From assembly GCA_944385445.1 (NCBI GenBank), contig CALWXF010000005.1, forward strand, positions 47,245 through 111,244: a stretch of 64,000 bases of DNA. Direction: 5' to 3'. Source of the DNA: an uncultured Oscillospiraceae bacterium (lineage in GTDB: Bacteria > Bacillota > Clostridia > Oscillospirales > Oscillospiraceae). Under the pieces are notes generated by a model that was not told where the DNA came from, did no database searches, and saw only the letters and a list, made by a program, of their open reading frames with translations. Below are positions 1-8,379 of this stretch, piece after piece. The position numbers and the translations under genes were made by a program. Numbering within the stretch: the first letter of the stretch is position 1; every line of letters starts with the position of its first letter.

Positions 1-245
1 TCCCGCAGGTCAGCGTCCACACACAGCGGCAAGCCCCGGGACAGACAGATGGCCTTGGAGGTCTCCATGGTGCGGGTCAAGTCGCTGGAGTAGACAGCAT
101 CCACATGTACATCTTCAAAACGCTTGGCGAGGGCCTGAACCTGACGGTAGCCCAGAGGAGTGAGCAGACCATCGTACCAGCCGTGACAACGGCGGTACAG
201 ATTGCCCTCCGCCTGGGCATGACGGATGAGATAAATTGTGGTCAT
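1..245 (-). CDS. Histidine phosphatase superfamily protein (partial, C-terminus outside window)
   Basis: The first 81 residues are visible and the rest lies beyond the left edge. The N-terminus MTTIYLIRHAQAEGN carries the RHxxxxxN signature of the histidine phosphatase (phosphoglycerate mutase-like) superfamily. His9 is the expected phospho-acceptor. The next strands, LTPLGYRQVQALA and VYSSDLTRTMETS, match the conserved 'T..G..QA' and 'SDL.R..qT' segments. Members dephosphorylate small phosphate esters, and cobalamin-pathway alpha-ribazole phosphatases look alike here, so the substrate cannot be assigned. The gene starts 31 bases after pyrD and may be the last gene of the pyr operon. Confidence 0.85.
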   Translation of the reverse strand, partial: MTTIYLIRHAQAEGNLYRRCHGWYDGLLTPLGYRQVQALAKRFEDVHVDAVYSSDLTRTMETSKAICLSRGLPLCVDADLR

Positions 246-276
246 GTTGGTTGTTCTCTCTTCTTTCGTCAGGAAA

Positions 277-1194
277 TTACCAGGGGCGCACGCCGCCGGT
301 GAGTTGGGCGATGGACTCCAGGCCCTGAGCCTGGGCCAACTCCTTCAGACCGTCCCGCACCTTCACAGGGGTGTAGGGGTCGGCAAAGCAGGCAGTGCCC
401 ACAGCCACAGCGGAGGCGCCGGCCAGCATCAGCTGGGCGGCATCGTCGGCCTTGGACACGCCGCCCATGCCCAGAATGGGCAGGTTCACGGCCTGGGCCA
501 CTTCCCAGACCATACGCACGGCCACAGGGAGCACAGCGGGGCCGGACAGACCACCAGTGTTCATTTTCAGAATGGGACGGCGGGTGTTGATGTCAATGCG
601 CATGCCACGCAGAGTGTTGATAAGGGAGAGCGCATCGGCCCCGGCGTCTGCCACGGCCCGAGCGATCTCGGTGATGTCGGTGACATTGGGGGAGAGCTTC
701 ACCATCACGGGGACGGTGGAGTGGGATTTTGCCATGTGGGTGACCTCGGCGGCCAGCTCGGGCTTGGTGCCGTAGGCCAACCCGCCTGCCTTGACGTTGG
801 GGCAGGAGATGTTCACCTCGATCATGTCCACGCCGGCGGCAGACAGCTTCTCACACATCTCGCCGTACTCCTCGGGGGTGTTGCCTGAGATGTTGGCGAT
901 GACCTTCACGTCATATTGACGCAGGAAGGGCAGCTCTTCGGCGATAAAGGCGTCCACGCCGGGGTTTTGCAGGCCCACGGAGTTGAGGATGCCCATGGGG
1001 GTCTCTGCAATGCGGGGGGCGGGGTTACCCTCCCGGCGCTGGGCGGTGAGGCCCTTGACACAGATGCCGCCCAGCTCAGACAGATCGTAGAACTGGCCGT
1101 ACTCTCGACCGAAGCCAAAGGTGCCGGAGGCTACCACAACGGGGTTTTTCAGTTCCACACCGGCCAAATTGACCTTCATGCAGGGTTCAGTCAT
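277..1194 (-). CDS. pyrD: Dihydroorotate dehydrogenase B, catalytic subunit
   Basis: This subunit oxidises dihydroorotate to orotate in pyrimidine synthesis. It is a TIM-barrel FMN enzyme of class 1B, which works with PyrK and ultimately NAD+. The start is the ATG giving MTEPCMKVNLAG, because AAGGAGG lies about 9 bases upstream; the open frame extends further 5' but without support. The protein is 305 aa, normal for the family. The motif NISCPNVKAGG places the class 1 catalytic base Cys at about residue 131. The SGTFGFG segment near residue 23 and the C-terminal GMGGVSKADDA/GTACFADP segments fit FMN phosphate binding. The start overlaps the end of pyrK by 8 bases, indicating translational coupling. 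Confidence 0.97.
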   Translation of the reverse strand: MTEPCMKVNLAGVELKNPVVVASGTFGFGREYGQFYDLSELGGICVKGLTAQRREGNPAPRIAETPMGILNSVGLQNPGVDAFIAEELPFLRQYDVKVIANISGNTPEEYGEMCEKLSAAGVDMIEVNISCPNVKAGGLAYGTKPELAAEVTHMAKSHSTVPVMVKLSPNVTDITEIARAVADAGADALSLINTLRGMRIDINTRRPILKMNTGGLSGPAVLPVAVRMVWEVAQAVNLPILGMGGVSKADDAAQLMLAGASAVAVGTACFADPYTPVKVRDGLKELAQAQGLESIAQLTGGVRPW

Positions 1195-1957
1195 CCCAGG
1201 CCACCTCCTTGGAATCGAATACAGGACCATCCTTACATACATGCTTCTGGTGACCGTCTGCACTCTTGCAGGCGCACACCAGGCAGGCACCCACGCCGCA
1301 GCCCATGCGCTCCTCCATGGAGACCTGGCAGGGCACGCCCATGGCCTCAGCCACCTTGGCTACCGAGCGGAGCATGGGCTTGGGGCCGCAGGCCAGCACG
1401 GCGGTGTAGTCAGAATTGCGCTCCAGCTCCTCCCGCACCAGGGCGTCCACAAAGCCGTGGTGGCCCATGGAGCCGTCGTCAGTGGCTACCCGCACCTGGC
1501 CGCAGCAGGTGGCGAACTCCTCCACCAGCATGGCGTTGGACTGAGAGCGGAAACCCAGAATGGCAGTGTTGTTCACCCCGGCGTGCTTGGCGCAGCCCAG
1601 CATGGGAGGCACACCGATGCCGCCGCCTACTAGCAGATAGCGGCCCTGAGGCTCCATCTGGAAGCCGTGGCCCAGGGGGCCCAGCACATCCAGCTCTTCT
1701 CCCACCTGGCGCTGAGCCAGCCAGCGGGTGCCCTCACCCCGGGCCTCAAAGACCATGCGGATGAGGTCTCCTTCCACAGACCAGCTACAGATGGAGATGG
1801 GGCGGCGTAGCAGAAGGCCTTCCCCACAGCGCACATGGACAAACTGTCCGGGGCGGGTGATCTGGGCGGCCATGCCGTGGCTCTGGAAGGTCATGGACAC
1901 ACCACCGGAGGGGAGGTGTACGGCCTCTACGATGGTGCAGCGTTGTTCTACAGTCAT
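1187..1957 (-). CDS. pyrK: Dihydroorotate dehydrogenase B, electron transfer subunit
   Basis: PyrK passes electrons from PyrD's FMN through a [2Fe-2S] cluster and FAD to NAD+. The 256-aa protein has the flavin-binding RRPISICS motif (residues 51-58). VGGGIGVPPM (110-119) begins the NAD-binding lobe. The C-terminal cysteines 220, 225, 228 and 241 have spacing C-x4-C-x2-C-x12-C, as expected for the PyrK iron-sulfur cluster. A purine-rich GAGGGAGAG precedes the ATG. It sits between pyrF and pyrD with a 20-base gap to pyrF and an 8-base overlap with pyrD, so the two subunits are probably made together. Confidence 0.97.
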   Translation of the reverse strand: MTVEQRCTIVEAVHLPSGGVSMTFQSHGMAAQITRPGQFVHVRCGEGLLLRRPISICSWSVEGDLIRMVFEARGEGTRWLAQRQVGEELDVLGPLGHGFQMEPQGRYLLVGGGIGVPPMLGCAKHAGVNNTAILGFRSQSNAMLVEEFATCCGQVRVATDDGSMGHHGFVDALVREELERNSDYTAVLACGPKPMLRSVAKVAEAMGVPCQVSMEERMGCGVGACLVCACKSADGHQKHVCKDGPVFDSKEVAWDD

Positions 1958-1977
1958 ATCTCTCTCCCTCTCTTGGC

Positions 1978-2901
1978 TTAGCGCACGGTAATGTATTCCT
2001 TCAGCTCGTCCCGCATCTTCTCAGCGGCAGCCCGAGCGGCCTCCTGGTAGTCCAGACCGTTGTTGTCGGTCTTCTTCCAGGCGCACATGATGGAGCGGGA
2101 GGCGTTGATGATGGCGCCGCGGCCCAGTTCGTCAAAGGCGTTGCGCACGTCTTCAGCGGTGCCGCCCTGAGCGCCGTAGCCGGGAACCAGGAAGAAGGTC
2201 TTGGGCAGACGGCGGCGCAGCTCCTTGAGCACGGAGGGGTGAGTGGCGCCCACCACAGCGCCCAGAGCCTGGTAGCCGCAGGCTCCCTCGGTGTCCTTGC
2301 CCCAGCGCTCGATGAGGTCGCCCATGACGGTGTACACCACACGGTCACCGGCCACCATGTCCTGGAGCTCCACAGAGGAGGGGTTGGAGGTCTTGGCCAG
2401 CACGAAGGCGGACTTGTTGCGGGCCACGCACTCCTTGAGGAAGGGCTTGATGGCATCGGAGCCCATGTAGCCGTTGAGGGTCACGCAGTCGGCATCGAAG
2501 GCGGAGAGGTTGGCGCTGCCCACCTGGGTGGTGCCCAGCCAGCCCTCAGCGTAGGCGGTGGCGGTGGTGCCGATGTCACCCCGCTTGATGTCGGCGATGA
2601 CATACAGGCCCTTGCTCTTGGCGTAGGCCATCACGTCCTCCATCACCTTCATGCCACGCCAGCCCAGCATCTCAAAATAGGCGGCTTGGGGCTTGACGGC
2701 GGGGACCACGTCGCAGAGGGCGTCAATGAGACCGCAGTCGAACTCGGCCACCGCCTCAGCGGCGGCTTCCAGGGTCTCGCCCAAGCGGTCGGTGTGCTTT
2801 TTCAGAATGTGGGGGGGAATGTACTCCACACGGGCATCCAGACCGGCCACAGTGGGGTTGGCTTTCTCACGAATCTTATCCTGCAAAATATCAAATGACA
2901 T
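1978..2901 (-). CDS. pyrF: Orotidine 5'-phosphate decarboxylase (type 2)
   Basis: PyrF converts OMP to UMP, the last step of de novo UMP synthesis. At 307 aa it belongs to the longer type 2 OMP decarboxylases. The catalytic region is VIADIKRGDIGTTA, containing the D-x-K-x-x-D array. Pro-rich VPGYGAQGG near the C-terminus is the phosphate-gripper region. Two ATGs lie close together. The second, giving MSFDIL, is chosen because GGAGG sits 9 bases before it and abuts the first one directly. The start is 1 base past the pyrC stop, so translation is likely coupled. Confidence 0.95.
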   Translation of the reverse strand: MSFDILQDKIREKANPTVAGLDARVEYIPPHILKKHTDRLGETLEAAAEAVAEFDCGLIDALCDVVPAVKPQAAYFEMLGWRGMKVMEDVMAYAKSKGLYVIADIKRGDIGTTATAYAEGWLGTTQVGSANLSAFDADCVTLNGYMGSDAIKPFLKECVARNKSAFVLAKTSNPSSVELQDMVAGDRVVYTVMGDLIERWGKDTEGACGYQALGAVVGATHPSVLKELRRRLPKTFFLVPGYGAQGGTAEDVRNAFDELGRGAIINASRSIMCAWKKTDNNGLDYQEAARAAAEKMRDELKEYITVR

Positions 2902-2902
2902 C

Positions 2903-4186
2903 TTATTCATCCTCCTGATAAATAATTTGACCCATGGAAATGGTGTATTTCACTTTGCCCTTCAGCTGGAAGCCGTGGAAGGGGGTATTGCGGCCCTTGG
3001 AAGCGAAGTTGTCCCGGTCCACCGTCCAGGCCTGGTCGGGGTCGAAGAGCACCAGGTCGGCAGGACGGCCCTCCTGAAGGGTGCCGCCGGGCAGACGGAG
3101 CAGGGAGGCGGGGGTGGTGCTCATGCGGTCGATGACCTTCATCAGGGACATGTGCCCGGCGTGGTAGAGGTAGGTCAGGGCCAGGCCCAGAGAGGTCTCC
3201 AGACCCACCATGCCGCTGGGGGCCTTTTCCAGGGACTGGGCCTTTTCCCAGGTACAGTGGGGGGCGTGGTCGGTGACAATGGCGTCAATGGTGCCGTCCT
3301 TCAGACCCTCCAGAATGGCGGCCCGATCGGCTGCTGTCCGCAGCGGGGGATTGACCCGGGCCATGGTGCCCTGGCGAAGCACCTCTTCCTCGGTGAGGAT
3401 GAAGTACTGGGGGCAGGTCTCACAGGTGATGGCTACGCCCTCGGCCTTGGCCCGGCGGATGATGTTCACGGTGCCGGCGGTGGAGATGTGGCAGATGTGC
3501 ACCCGGGCTCCGGTTTCCTTGGCCAGCATCACATCCCGCATGACCTGCAATTCCTCGGCGATGGCGGGACGGCCGGGGAGGCCCAGTTGGCGGGAAACTT
3601 CACCCTCGTTGACGGCGTAGTTGCGCACCATGTCCTTATCTTCGCAGTGGTCCAGAATGGGCAGACCCAGGGTGCGGGCCTGTTGCATGGCCTGGCGCAG
3701 CAGAGCCAGGTTCTGGACGGGTACCCCATCATCGGTAAAGGCGGGGACACCCGCCTTCCAAAGGGCCTGGAAGTCGGTGAGGGCTTCGCCCTTTTGCCCC
3801 TGCGTCACAGCGCCGGCGGGATAGACGTGAATGCCAGTGTGGGCCGCCTTTTCTTTCACCAGGGCGACCACTTCCGGGCAGTCGGTGGCGGGGCGGGTAT
3901 TGGGCATGGCCACCAGGGTGGTCACGCCGCCACGGGCGGCGGCAGCGCACCCGGTGGCGATGGTCTCTTTATCCTCCTGGCCTGGCTCTCGCAGGTGGAC
4001 ATGGAGGTCCACCAGGCCGGGGGCAACCACCAGACCGCTGGCGTCCAGGGTGGAGCAGTGCTCCTCAGGGGTGGCAAGAGACTGGTCCACAGCGGCAATC
4101 CGTCCGTTGTCAATCAAGATATCACAGATTTGATTCAGGCCGGTGGAGGGGTCAACCACATGTCCACCTTTCACCAGTAATTTCAA
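2903..4186 (-). CDS. pyrC: Dihydroorotase (class I)
   Basis: PyrC cyclises carbamoyl-aspartate to dihydroorotate. The zinc-binding HVHLREPG motif near residue 57, a HICHIST motif and a later VTDHAPH motif are all present, as in class I amidohydrolase-fold dihydroorotases of about 430 aa. The start is uncertain. A GTG lies 9 bases further upstream but overlaps the GAGGAG ribosome site, whereas the TTG giving (M)KLLVKGGHV has that site 8 bases upstream, so TTG is preferred. It is the first gene of the pyr operon here. pyrB and carAB are not in the window. Confidence 0.95.
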   Translation of the reverse strand: MKLLVKGGHVVDPSTGLNQICDILIDNGRIAAVDQSLATPEEHCSTLDASGLVVAPGLVDLHVHLREPGQEDKETIATGCAAAARGGVTTLVAMPNTRPATDCPEVVALVKEKAAHTGIHVYPAGAVTQGQKGEALTDFQALWKAGVPAFTDDGVPVQNLALLRQAMQQARTLGLPILDHCEDKDMVRNYAVNEGEVSRQLGLPGRPAIAEELQVMRDVMLAKETGARVHICHISTAGTVNIIRRAKAEGVAITCETCPQYFILTEEEVLRQGTMARVNPPLRTAADRAAILEGLKDGTIDAIVTDHAPHCTWEKAQSLEKAPSGMVGLETSLGLALTYLYHAGHMSLMKVIDRMSTTPASLLRLPGGTLQEGRPADLVLFDPDQAWTVDRDNFASKGRNTPFHGFQLKGKVKYTISMGQIIYQEDE

Positions 4187-4228
4187 ATTTCTCACTCCTC
4201 ATGTTACTTCTACTTATATATTCGGCCT

Positions 4229-4257
4229 ATTATACACGAAATAGCAGCAAGATGCAA
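4229..4257 (-). promoter_or_regulatory. Sigma-A promoter of the pyr operon
   Basis: On the minus strand TTGCAT, a 17-base spacer and TATAAT lie about 40 bases before the pyrC start. The leader is too short for a PyrR anti-terminator/terminator pair and none is seen. The stretch from here to the hypothetical gene at 4470 holds only this promoter and that gene's terminator. Confidence 0.8.
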
Positions 4258-4359
4258 TTCGTAATTGCAAAAAAGTATGCCATCAATCCCAAAAAAGTGA
4301 AGTGACACACAGGGTGAAACAGGGAGGGACTGCCAAGATGGGGTGCGAAAACGACAAAA

Positions 4360-4386
4360 AAGGCATCTGAAAAAACAGATGCCTTT
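4360..4386 (-). terminator. Rho-independent terminator after the small hypothetical gene
   Basis: A perfect stem AAGGCATCTG/CAGATGCCTT with a six-base loop is followed on the minus strand by a T-run (TTTTTTG). It lies about 85 bases beyond the stop of the 81-aa gene. Confidence 0.85.
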
Positions 4387-4469
4387 GCAAAGAGCTTGTC
4401 ATTGAGTTTCGGAAACTTACAGTGGCTTGAACTTGATTACCACACAGCTGTATGTTTCTTCCTTCTCCT

Positions 4470-4715
4470 TTAATCGTCTTTATATAAATTATATCCGTGT
4501 TCTCTGTGATAGCCGGGACCGTGAGGAGCTTTACCTTCCCATTCCCGCTTGCTAAGGACAGAATCAAACAAAAATAGTAGATTTTGTAACGTAGCAGCCA
4601 ACTGGAAGTTATCCCCCGCAGAACAAAATTGCTTACGCACAATCTCTCTTTCTGCTTTAAGCTCTTTGTTTGATGCTGTCTTAAACCACTTATCACTATA
4701 CTTTTTTGGCTTCAT
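4470..4715 (-). CDS. Small conserved hypothetical protein (81 aa)
   Basis: The ATG has GGAGG 8 bases upstream, and a good terminator follows, so the gene looks real. The protein is charged and soluble with no signal or membrane segment. It resembles a widespread family of small Firmicutes proteins of unknown function with a 'KWF..AS..EL..ERE.VR..FCS.GD' first half and a 'KR.W....PHGP..HREHG' tail; both blocks are visible here. That family resemblance is from memory and no function is known to me. Its base composition is more AT-rich than its neighbours, which would fit acquisition by transfer. Confidence 0.7.
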   Translation of the reverse strand: MKPKKYSDKWFKTASNKELKAEREIVRKQFCSAGDNFQLAATLQNLLFLFDSVLSKREWEGKAPHGPGYHREHGYNLYKDD

Positions 4716-4773
4716 AACACATTCCTCCGCATTTTAAAGATTAAGACTATCTGTATGAGAGGGGGGAATAAGC

Positions 4774-4799
4774 AAAAACCCCGAATGCAATCGCATTCG
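4774..4799 (-). terminator. Terminator of the tRNA pair
   Basis: Minus-strand stem CGAATGC/GCATTCG with a four-base loop, extended by GGG and then TTTTTG, just after the tRNA-Arg 3' end. Confidence 0.75.
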
Positions 4800-4806
4800 A
4801 GATTCT

Positions 4807-4883
4807 TGGTACGGCTGGAGGGATTCGAACCCCCGACCTTTTGGTTCGTAGCCAAACACTCTATCCAGCTGAGCTACAGCCGC
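4807..4883 (-). tRNA. tRNA-Arg (anticodon ACG)
   Basis: The minus strand folds as a cloverleaf. It has acceptor GCGGCTG/CAGCCGT, D-arm GCTCAGCTGGATAGAG and anticodon stem TTTGG/CCAAA around loop CTACGAA. The T-arm is GGGGGTTCGAATCCC with the GTTCGAATC box. The 3' CCA is encoded. Loop positions give anticodon ACG, which after A34 deamination reads CGN arginine codons. It lies 14 bases after tRNA-Thr, sharing its promoter and terminator. Confidence 0.95.
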
Positions 4884-4897
4884 ATATGAAAAGCTTT

Positions 4898-4973
4898 TGG
4901 AGCTGGTGACGTGACTTGAACACGCGACCTGCTGATTACGAATCAGCTGCTCTACCAACTGAGCTACACCAGC
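4898..4973 (-). tRNA. tRNA-Thr (anticodon CGT)
   Basis: Cloverleaf on the minus strand: acceptor GCTGGTG/CACCAGC, D-arm GCTCAGTTGGTAGAGC and anticodon stem GCTGA/TCAGC with loop TTCGTAA. The T-loop region is GTGTTCAAGTCAC, and CCA is encoded. Anticodon CGT reads ACG threonine codons. First gene of a two-tRNA unit. Confidence 0.95.
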
Positions 4974-5020
4974 ATTCCTGTCGTGCCTTCGTGGCAGAGG
5001 CGAGGCTCAAAAGCTTGATT

Positions 5021-5049
5021 ATCTTACCATGGGGAGGAACATTTGTCAA
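5021..5049 (-). promoter_or_regulatory. Sigma-A promoter of the tRNA pair
   Basis: Consensus TTGACA, a 17-base spacer and TAAGAT on the minus strand, about 48 bases upstream of the tRNA-Thr 5' end. Confidence 0.85.
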
Positions 5050-5155
5050 CCCCAAATTTCAAAATTCGCATAGATGTTTTTTCGGAGCCGTGGAAAAGAA
5101 AAAGGGCCTATGGTGCAAAACAAGGAAAAAGCAAGATTTCTACTTGGCAATTCTA

Positions 5156-5164
5156 TGGTATGAT
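5156..5164 (+). promoter_or_regulatory. Extended -10 element upstream of first mgtA-like gene
   Basis: TGG-TATGAT forms an extended -10 (TGn plus hexamer) about 28 bases before the GTG start. No convincing -35 hexamer is present, which is tolerated by extended -10 promoters or could mean an activator is needed. Confidence 0.5.
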
Positions 5165-5191
5165 AGTCTAGACCAAATGGAGGTGATGCAA

Positions 5192-7849
5192 GTGAGAGGT
5201 GATGGAATCATTCACCCACGTATACTGGGTTACGCATATACCGGGACTGATGTGCTGTACCGGGATTTTCATATTTCCCAGCAAGGGTACAGTGACGAGC
5301 AAGTGGAGGCAAGTCGGGATCAATACGGCAAAAATAGTCTCTCCGGACGGGCATCCGACACGGTGCTCTACCGTTTGCGCCGTGCCTTTATCAACCCATT
5401 TTCCATGATTCTATTTGTCTTGGCAGCCATCTCCCTGGTGACAGATGTATTCCTGGCATCCAACTTCAGTCGAAATTTCACCACAGTGACCATCATTCTG
5501 AGCATGCTGCTCATCAGTGGCGTGGTGCGGTTCACTCAAGAACTGCGGGCAAAACATGTGGCAGATCATCTCACCAGGATGATCGCCTCCAACGTCTTGG
5601 TGCTACGGAATGGAGAATGGATCACTCTGCCGTCTACGCAATTGGTCGTAGGGGACACTGTTCGCCTGGTTGCAGGAGATCGGGTCCCGGCAGACCTTCG
5701 TCTCACAGGTGCAAAAAACCTATTTCTCTCCCAATCGGTCCTAACAGGTGAGAGCACCATCTTAGAGAAGCACGCCAAAACGCTCTCCCAGAGAAAAGCC
5801 CGCTCCTATGCAGAGTACAGCAACCTGGCCTTTATGGGCTCCTCCGTCATCGGAGGAACGGGAGAGGGTGTGGTCCTGGCTGTGGGCCCAGATACCGTCT
5901 ACGGAGGTTTTTCTAGCTCAGAGACAAGCCGTGACAACCGCTTTGACCGGGGGGCCAATTCCATTGCACGGGTCCTGATTCATTTCATGGTCGCTTTGGT
6001 CCCTGTGGTCTTCATCGCCTGTGGCGCCACCAAAGGCAACTGGCTCTCTGCATTCCTGTTTGCCCTGTCTGTGGCCGTGGGTCTGACCCCGGAACTGCTC
6101 CCCATGGTCATCAATGCCTGTCTGGCCAAAGGCAGCTCTGCCATGGGGAAAAAGCAGACGGTGGTGAAGAACATCAATGCCATGCAGGGGTTTGGCAGCA
6201 TGGACGTGCTCTGTGTGGACAAAACCGGAACCCTGACCGGCGACAGCATTGTACTGGAGTATTATATGGATGTTCTGGGCAACGAAAGCCAGCAGGTGCT
6301 GGATTTTGCCTACTTGAACAGCCTGTACCATACCGGGGTGAGAAATCATCTGGATGATGCCATTCTGAACTGCCGGGACATGCCGGGTCATAGCGTGCAT
6401 TTTCAGTCATTGGAAATGGAGCACACAAAGCTGGACGAGTTCCCCTTCGACTATGACCGGAAATTAGCAAGCATTCTGGTGAAACACGGGGAGAGAAAAC
6501 TACTCCTGGCCAAAGGCAGCATTGACGCCGTGTGCTCTCGTTGTAGCCATGTAGAGTACCGAGGTAAACGCAGCGCCATGGGTCCAGACGGCCTTGCCAG
6601 CGTCCATGCCATTGTGGATGAAATGCTAGAGGATGGCATGAAGGTCCTGGCCATCGCCTATAAGCCCTTAGCCCGTGAGAGCCTGGAAACAGTAGATGAG
6701 CAAGGACTCATTCTCCTGGGCTATCTGGCCTTTTTCGACGCACCCAAGCACTCCGCTGCCGATGCTATCCGGGCATTACAGGACCATCATGTAGGCATCC
6801 GGGTGCTCACTGGAGACCAGAAAAGTGTGGCGGTCTCCATCTGCCGCAGGCTGGGTATGGGCGCTGCCGAGGCCATGACGGGAGCAGAGCTGGCAGAATT
6901 GAGTGACAACGAGCTTCCCATCAAAATCGAGCGTACCACCGTCTTCGCAGAATTATCTCCCAAGCAGAAAGTACAGATTGTACAGACCCTACAGGCCAAT
7001 GGACATACCGTGGGATTTCTGGGGGACGGCATGAATGACTTGCCCGCCATTGTGGAATCGGATGTCGGTATTTCAGTGGATACCGCTGCCGATGCCGTAA
7101 AGGAGGGCGCCGATGTCATTCTGCTGAAAAAGGATCTCAACGTGCTGGAAGCAGGCATTCAGGAGGGACGGAAAGCCTTTTCCAATGTCTCCAAATACAT
7201 CAAGATTACGGCCTCCTCCAATTTCGGAAACATCTTTTCCATCGTGATCGCCAGCGTGTTTCTTCCCTTTTTCCCCATGACCTCGGTGCAGCTGCTACTG
7301 CTGAACCTCCTCTATTATGATATGTTGTGCCTGGTCCTCCCGTGGGACAACGTGGATCAGGAAGCCTGTGCCCAGCCGCTGGAATGGTCTGGGCGCACAC
7401 TGGGCCGCTTTATGCGGTTTTTCGGGCCTATCAGCTCTATTTTCGACCTTTTGACCTTTGCCTTCCTGTTCTTTGTACTCTGTCCCACCGTCTGCCACGG
7501 CAGTTTCGCCTCCCTGGCAGGGAGCGAGGAGCAGCTTCGGTTTATCGCCCTGTTTCAAACCGGGTGGTTTTTGGAGTCCATGTGGACGCAGGTGCTGATT
7601 TTACATCTGCTCCGCACCAAAAACGTGCCGCTGCTCCAGAGCAGGCCCTCCCGTCCCGTGATGCTGGTCACAACGCTGGGCATTCTGTTTTTCACCATTT
7701 TGACCTTCACCCCCATGGGACACCTCATCGGATTGACTGCGCTGCCCATTCCGTACTTCATCTTCCTGGTGGTGGCGGTCCTGCTGTACCTGTTGCTGGT
7801 TACATGGGCAAAAAGCCTTTACATCAAGAAGTACCGTGAACTACTTTGA
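5192..7849 (+). CDS. Magnesium-transporting P-type ATPase, MgtA/MgtB-like (divergent paralogue)
   Basis: A P3-type ATPase of 885 aa in the inner membrane, expected to import Mg2+. The phosphorylation motif is DKTGTLTGD, the actuator loop has TGES, and the nucleotide/hinge motif is GDGMND followed by LPA instead of the usual APA. The TM4 motif is GLTPELLPM. A GTG start is chosen because GGAGG lies 8 bases upstream; the open frame continues upstream through the tRNA genes and cannot be coding there. The predicted TM6 stretch NLLYYDMLCLVLPWDNVD has one residue more between Asn and Pro than the second paralogue downstream. That could change the ion site, so transport specificity is inferred only. 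A regulator gene follows after 17 bases. Confidence 0.88.
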   Translation: MRGDGIIHPRILGYAYTGTDVLYRDFHISQQGYSDEQVEASRDQYGKNSLSGRASDTVLYRLRRAFINPFSMILFVLAAISLVTDVFLASNFSRNFTTVTIILSMLLISGVVRFTQELRAKHVADHLTRMIASNVLVLRNGEWITLPSTQLVVGDTVRLVAGDRVPADLRLTGAKNLFLSQSVLTGESTILEKHAKTLSQRKARSYAEYSNLAFMGSSVIGGTGEGVVLAVGPDTVYGGFSSSETSRDNRFDRGANSIARVLIHFMVALVPVVFIACGATKGNWLSAFLFALSVAVGLTPELLPMVINACLAKGSSAMGKKQTVVKNINAMQGFGSMDVLCVDKTGTLTGDSIVLEYYMDVLGNESQQVLDFAYLNSLYHTGVRNHLDDAILNCRDMPGHSVHFQSLEMEHTKLDEFPFDYDRKLASILVKHGERKLLLAKGSIDAVCSRCSHVEYRGKRSAMGPDGLASVHAIVDEMLEDGMKVLAIAYKPLARESLETVDEQGLILLGYLAFFDAPKHSAADAIRALQDHHVGIRVLTGDQKSVAVSICRRLGMGAAEAMTGAELAELSDNELPIKIERTTVFAELSPKQKVQIVQTLQANGHTVGFLGDGMNDLPAIVESDVGISVDTAADAVKEGADVILLKKDLNVLEAGIQEGRKAFSNVSKYIKITASSNFGNIFSIVIASVFLPFFPMTSVQLLLLNLLYYDMLCLVLPWDNVDQEACAQPLEWSGRTLGRFMRFFGPISSIFDLLTFAFLFFVLCPTVCHGSFASLAGSEEQLRFIALFQTGWFLESMWTQVLILHLLRTKNVPLLQSRPSRPVMLVTTLGILFFTILTFTPMGHLIGLTALPIPYFIFLVVAVLLYLLLVTWAKSLYIKKYRELL

Positions 7850-7866
7850 GAGAGGAGGAGTCTGGA

Positions 7867-8364
7867 ATGAAAAAGAACATCGGTTTTATCGCTCTGGATT
7901 TCTCCCTCACCAAGTGGCTGACGGAAAAGCTTCGCACCTCTGCGCCAGATACTCCCGCCGCAAAGGAACTCCTGGAAGGGCTGACCGATTTGATGGATGG
8001 AAGGACGAGCTCTTTGATGGTGGAGATGGGGAAGTCCGACTCTGTTATTCCTTCCATCGACACCATCCAATGCGGTGCGCTCTCCATCGACTTGAGACTG
8101 CGACGGGTAAGACGGGAGGATACCGAGATCTCCCTGACACCCAAAGAGTTTGACATTCTCTATTTCCTGGCCCGCAACCGGGGTGAGGTGTTCACCAAGG
8201 AACAGATTTATCAGGCAGTATGGGAAAACGATTATCTTATGGATGACAGCAACATCATGGCATTTATCCGAAAACTTAGGAAGAAAATTGAGCCTAACCC
8301 GGATGCACCGGAATACATCCTGACCATTTGGGGCATTGGATACAAGTTTAACGACAAGCTCTAA
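7867..8364 (+). CDS. OmpR-type winged-helix regulator lacking a receiver domain
   Basis: A 165-aa protein. Residues from about 78 to 165 form a complete Trans_reg_C winged helix. It has LTPKEFDILYFLARNRGEVFTKEQIY, the recognition helix region SNIMAFIRKLRKKIE and the wing TIWGIGYKF. The first ~75 residues show none of the Asp-Asp-Lys layout of a phospho-receiver and match nothing I recognise. The protein is therefore unlikely to be driven by a histidine kinase in the normal way. GAGGAG lies 6 bases before the ATG. It is sandwiched between two Mg2+ ATPase genes and probably controls them. Direct 11-bp repeats just after its stop are a candidate binding site. Confidence 0.85.
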   Translation: MKKNIGFIALDFSLTKWLTEKLRTSAPDTPAAKELLEGLTDLMDGRTSSLMVEMGKSDSVIPSIDTIQCGALSIDLRLRRVRREDTEISLTPKEFDILYFLARNRGEVFTKEQIYQAVWENDYLMDDSNIMAFIRKLRKKIEPNPDAPEYILTIWGIGYKFNDKL

Positions 8365-8379
8365 CCATCTATTCTGACT

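Noticed and set aside
2693-4180. 495-codon plus-strand open frame
   Set aside because: Antisense to pyrC/pyrF with Gly/His-rich shadow composition; the minus-strand genes are certain.
4196-4300. PyrR-type attenuator before pyrC
   Set aside because: The leader between the promoter and the gene is only about 35 bases and holds no anti-terminator/terminator pair.
4283-4696. 137-codon minus-strand open frame
   Set aside because: It overlaps the better supported 81-aa gene in another frame and runs through that gene's terminator.
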